Shown: positions 6,529 through 8,419 of the stretch, one piece after another
Numbering within the stretch: position 1 is the stretch's first letter
How the letters are laid out: the number at the start of each line of letters is the position of its first letter
NCBI GenBank assembly: GCA_016200955.1
Contig: JACQDU010000709.1
Coordinates: 1-8,419, forward strand
Length of the DNA: 8,419 bases
DNA from: a bacterium
Lineage (GTDB): Bacteria; Planctomycetota; J058; JACQDU01
Direction of reading: 5' to 3'
The notes under the pieces: model-generated
Told to the model about the DNA's origin: nothing
Seen by the model: only the letters and a program-made list of their open reading frames with translations
Database searches by the model: none
Made by a program: the position numbers and the translations under genes

Positions 6529-6631
6529 ACACAAAGGCGCAAAGGCGCGAAGGCGCAAAGAGCGTCCCGAAGAAGAAGCTCGGCGTCGCCGGCCGAGCCC
6601 TTCGCGTCTTCACATCTTCGCGTCTTCGCGT
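6529..6631. repeat. Inverted pair of four-unit 8-base arrays (hairpin-forming element)
   Basis: The left arm (6529-6560) is exactly four 8-mers: ACACAAAG, GCGCAAAG, GCGCGAAG, GCGCAAAG. The right arm (6600-6631) is four 8-mers of the opposite orientation: CTTCGCGT, CTTCACAT, CTTCGCGT, CTTCGCGT. In reverse complement each unit again ends in GAAG. The arms can pair imperfectly over 32 bases. The 39-base centre holds its own 7-bp stem, GCTCGGC/GCCGAGC (6578-6584 with 6592-6598). AAAG/GAAG octamer clusters of this kind are familiar between genes in environmental bacteria and often produce spurious 'LCAFAPLRLCV' translations. No transposase is present, so it may be a non-autonomous element or a local repeat expansion. 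Confidence 0.8.
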
Positions 6632-6653
6632 TCCCGACACCGCGCCGAGCGTT

Positions 6654-6676
6654 CATGGTCGCGAGTCGCAACCATG
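6654..6676. repeat. Imperfect hairpin CATGGT...ACCATG
   Basis: CATGGT (6654-6659) pairs with ACCATG (6671-6676). After one mismatch, GCG (6661-6663) pairs with CGC (6667-6669) around a 3-base loop. It lies between the octamer element and the heptamer array. Confidence 0.4.
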
Positions 6677-6703
6677 CCGAATACGCCCTGTAATCTAGAC
6701 GAG

Positions 6704-6724
6704 AGGGCGCGATCCGCACGGTCT
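6704..6724 (+). repeat. Imperfect ~21-base direct repeat, copy 2, leading into a 6-bp hairpin
   Basis: AGGGCGCGAT-CC-GCACGGTCT repeats the copy at 6485-6506. Its final CGGTCT (6719-6724) forms a perfect 6-bp stem with AGACCG (6729-6734) around TGGC. Copy 1 lacks this second half. The two copies bracket the octamer element. Confidence 0.6.
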
Positions 6725-6737
6725 TGGCAGACCGCCA

Positions 6738-6892
6738 ACCGGTGACCCGCAACCGGAACGGAGACCGGCAACCGGAGACCGGCAACCCGTGACCGGTGAC
6801 CGGAGACAGGAGACCGGCAAACGGTGACCGGCTTCCGGTGACCGGTGACCGCAACCGACCCGGAGACCGGCGACCCGCAACGGTGACCGGCA
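6738..6892 (+). repeat. Degenerate heptamer tandem array, consensus ACCGGYR/ACCGGAG
   Basis: About 22 units follow one another. Examples are ACCGGTG (6738, 6792, 6841), ACCGGCA (6764, 6778, 6813, 6886), ACCGGAG (6771, 6799), ACCCGCA (6745, 6873) and ACCCGTG (6785). Most units are exactly 7 bases. The phase slips near 6759 (5-base unit), 6848-6865 and 6880 (6-base unit). ACCGGT in several units is self-complementary. It resembles the short tandemly repeated repetitive sequences described in cyanobacteria and seen in other genomes. It ends 54 bases before the kinase ATG, so it may overlap that gene's promoter region. Confidence 0.85.
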
Positions 6893-6911
6893 CCCCGATC
6901 CAACCAAGCCG

Positions 6912-6940
6912 TTGCGAGCCGCGCCCGCCCGCGCGATCCT
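6912..6940 (+). promoter_or_regulatory. Weak candidate promoter of the kinase gene
   Basis: TTGCGA (6912-6917) and GATCCT (6935-6940) are 17 bases apart, just after the heptamer array. A start near 6947 would make the kinase message leaderless. Only CAGGGC stands before the ATG in place of a clear Shine-Dalgarno. The -10 match is poor, so this is tentative. Confidence 0.2.
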
Positions 6941-6946
6941 CAGGGC

Positions 6947-8419
6947 ATGCGGCTCGGGGCGTACGAGGTCCAGGACGAGATCGGCCGCGGCGGCACGGGC
7001 GTGGTCCTCCGCGCGCGCGCTCCCTCGGGGAGGATCGTCGCGATCAAGGTCCTCCGGCGCTTCGACTCCCAGGAGCACCGCGCGCGCTTCGAGCGCGAGC
7101 GCAGGCTCCTCCTCTCGCTCGGAGCGGACGAAGGCTTCGTGCCTCTCCTCGACGCGGGCGACGCGAGCTCGTCCTCCGGCTCGTCGTGGCGAGGGCTCGC
7201 GGCGGGGCCGTACCTCGTCATGCCGTTCCTCCCGGGAGGCACTCTCCGCGCCCGGCTCGGACGAAAGCAGCTCCCCATGGAGGAGGCGCTCTCGCTCGTC
7301 GCGGCGCTCGCCGATGCGGTGGGACACGCGCACTCGCGACGGATCATCCACCGCGACCTGAAGCCCGAGAACGTCCTCTTCACGGAAGACGGACGGCCTC
7401 TCATCGCCGACCTCGGCCTCGCGAAGCACTTCCGCTCCGACGCTCTCGGGCTCGGGCGGAGCGTGTCGCTCACGCAAGCGGGCGACTTCCACGGCACGGC
7501 CGGATACATGGCGCCGGAGCAGATGCTGAACGCGCGCGAGGCGACTCCCGCGGCGGACGTCTTCTCCCTGGGAGCGATCCTTTACGAGTGCCTCGCGGGC
7601 GAGCCTGCGTTCCAGGGAGAGACCGTGGTCGAGCTCCTCGCGAAGGTGGAGCTCGGCAGCTACGAGCCCCTCCGCTCGCGCCGGCCCGAGGCGCCCGCGT
7701 GGGTCGAGCGCGCCATCGAGCGCGCTCTCGCGCGCGACCCGAGGGCCCGCTTCGAGGACGCGGGCGCCTTCGCGAGGGCCCTCCGGGAGGGAGCGCCCCG
7801 GAGGGCAAGGTGGGCGTCGGCCGCCCTGGGGGCCGTCTTGCTCCTCGCGGCCGGAGTCGGTCTCGGCGCCCTCATCTTCGGGCCGTCGTCGAACGCCGCA
7901 CCGACCGGCACGGCGCCGCTCCCTCCTCCCGCGACGACGACCACGAAGCCGGCTCCGCCCAGGGTCGATCCGGTGAAGGCCCTTCTCGACAAGGGGGCGG
8001 CGCTTCTCGCGAAGACCGACAACGACGGCGCGATCGCCGCGTTCACGAAGGCGCTCGAGCTCGACCCGAAGTGCTCCCAGGCCTTCGCCGGCCGGGGCGA
8101 CGCGCGCGTCCGGAAGTGGGGCGAGTGGGACAAGGCGATCGAGGACCTGACGCGGGCGATCGAGCTCGACCCCAGGAACTCGAGCGCGTGGTTCAACCGT
8201 GGCACGGCCCGTCAGGCGAAGGGAGACCACGCCTCCGCCGTCGCCGACCTGACGCGCTCGATCGAGCTCGACCCGAAGCACGCGATGTCCTGGAAGAACC
8301 GCGGGGCGTCGTGGTTCTCGCTGCGGCAGCTCCAGCGGGCCATCTCCGACTACGACCACGTCCTCGAGCTCGACCCCCGGGACTTCATGTCGTGGAACAA
8401 CCGCGGGATCACGAAGGAC
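6947..8419 (+). CDS. Hanks-type serine/threonine protein kinase with transmembrane helix and TPR repeats (3' incomplete)
   Basis: The frame is open for 491 codons to the right edge. Kinase motifs appear in order: glycine loop IGRGGTGVV (12-20), VAIK with Lys34, likely alpha-C Glu51, HRDLKPEN (135-142, catalytic Asp137, Asn142), DLG (155-157) in place of DFG, GTAGYMAPE (ending 189-191), Asp204 in DVFSLG, and Arg268 near the lobe's end. The HRD arginine suggests control by activation-loop phosphorylation. A serine-rich insert, SSSSGSSW, lies at 74-81 before the hinge. Residues about 291-311 form one transmembrane helix, then a Pro/Thr linker to about 339. Next come TPR units, each ending in (A/S/V)(I/L)ELDP at 371, 406, 440 and 474, with a further one cut by the edge. 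The topology should put the kinase in the cytoplasm and the TPRs outside the inner membrane, probably as a protein-binding sensor. The start at ATG 6947 lies 5 residues before the first kinase strand. Confidence 0.95.
   Translation, partial: MRLGAYEVQDEIGRGGTGVVLRARAPSGRIVAIKVLRRFDSQEHRARFERERRLLLSLGADEGFVPLLDAGDASSSSGSSWRGLAAGPYLVMPFLPGGTLRARLGRKQLPMEEALSLVAALADAVGHAHSRRIIHRDLKPENVLFTEDGRPLIADLGLAKHFRSDALGLGRSVSLTQAGDFHGTAGYMAPEQMLNAREATPAADVFSLGAILYECLAGEPAFQGETVVELLAKVELGSYEPLRSRRPEAPAWVERAIERALARDPRARFEDAGAFARALREGAPRRARWASAALGAVLLLAAGVGLGALIFGPSSNAAPTGTAPLPPPATTTTKPAPPRVDPVKALLDKGAALLAKTDNDGAIAAFTKALELDPKCSQAFAGRGDARVRKWGEWDKAIEDLTRAIELDPRNSSAWFNRGTARQAKGDHASAVADLTRSIELDPKHAMSWKNRGASWFSLRQLQRAISDYDHVLELDPRDFMSWNNRGITKD

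Noticed and set aside
6738..6892. CRISPR array
   Set aside because: Units are 7 bases and contiguous, with no spacers, and no cas-like gene is nearby.
6495..6893. Minus-strand open frame through the repeat region with a 'LCAFAPLRLCVLS' segment
   Set aside because: It is the translation of the octamer and heptamer repeats. The same kind of peptide appears as a spurious protein wherever such repeats occur, and no ribosome-binding site or domain supports it.
6485..6946. tRNA or insertion sequence in the long gene-free stretch
   Set aside because: No cloverleaf with a CCA-compatible acceptor stem and no transposase-like frame was seen. The hairpins present are short and separate.
6695..8359. 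554-codon open frame on the minus strand opposite the kinase
   Set aside because: The plus strand encodes a full set of kinase and TPR motifs. The antisense product is charged low-complexity sequence and runs into the heptamer array.

Overview
The window is very GC-rich, with codons ending almost always in G or C. It looks like a Planctomycetota genome, with Myxococcota as the main alternative. The reasons are a membrane-anchored Hanks-type kinase fused to TPR repeats, a protein with a TIGR04222-type N-terminus, a very long AsmA-like repeat protein, and short tandem repeats between genes. This placement is inference from gene content, because there is no rRNA or other marker gene here.

Layout. 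Positions 1-2215 hold three minus-strand genes, in transcription order: a Gfo/Idh/MocA-family oxidoreductase (1238-2215, TTG start), a nucleotidyltransferase-superfamily protein (277-1050), and the first 91 residues of a TIGR04222-type membrane protein (1-273) that runs off the left edge. The last two are 3 bases apart and look translationally coupled. A 286-base divergent region (2216-2501) holds a 9-bp hairpin, a strong intrinsic-terminator-like hairpin with a T-run, and a candidate promoter almost touching the next start codon. On the plus strand follows a very long AsmA-like, membrane-anchored, repeat-built protein (2502-5939). Its conserved-looking C-terminal part continues in the same frame after a single TAG (ATG-initiated part 6027-6479). 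A 467-base gene-free stretch (6480-6946) contains three kinds of repeat: an inverted pair of 4 x 8-base arrays, an imperfect ~21-base direct repeat, and a ~22-unit heptamer array. The last gene is a serine/threonine kinase with a transmembrane helix and TPR repeats (6947 to the right edge, 3' incomplete).

Functionally, the AsmA-like protein is probably an envelope protein of the bridge-like lipid-transfer type, and the kinase is a membrane signalling receptor. Nothing links the two mechanistically. The minus-strand trio may be one transcription unit or two, since there is a candidate internal promoter in the 187-base gap before the nucleotidyltransferase. I found no RNA gene, CRISPR array, transposase or defence gene. 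The items most worth a second look are the in-frame amber codon in the AsmA-like gene, that protein's ~120-residue repeat architecture, and the repeat-packed intergenic region before the kinase.
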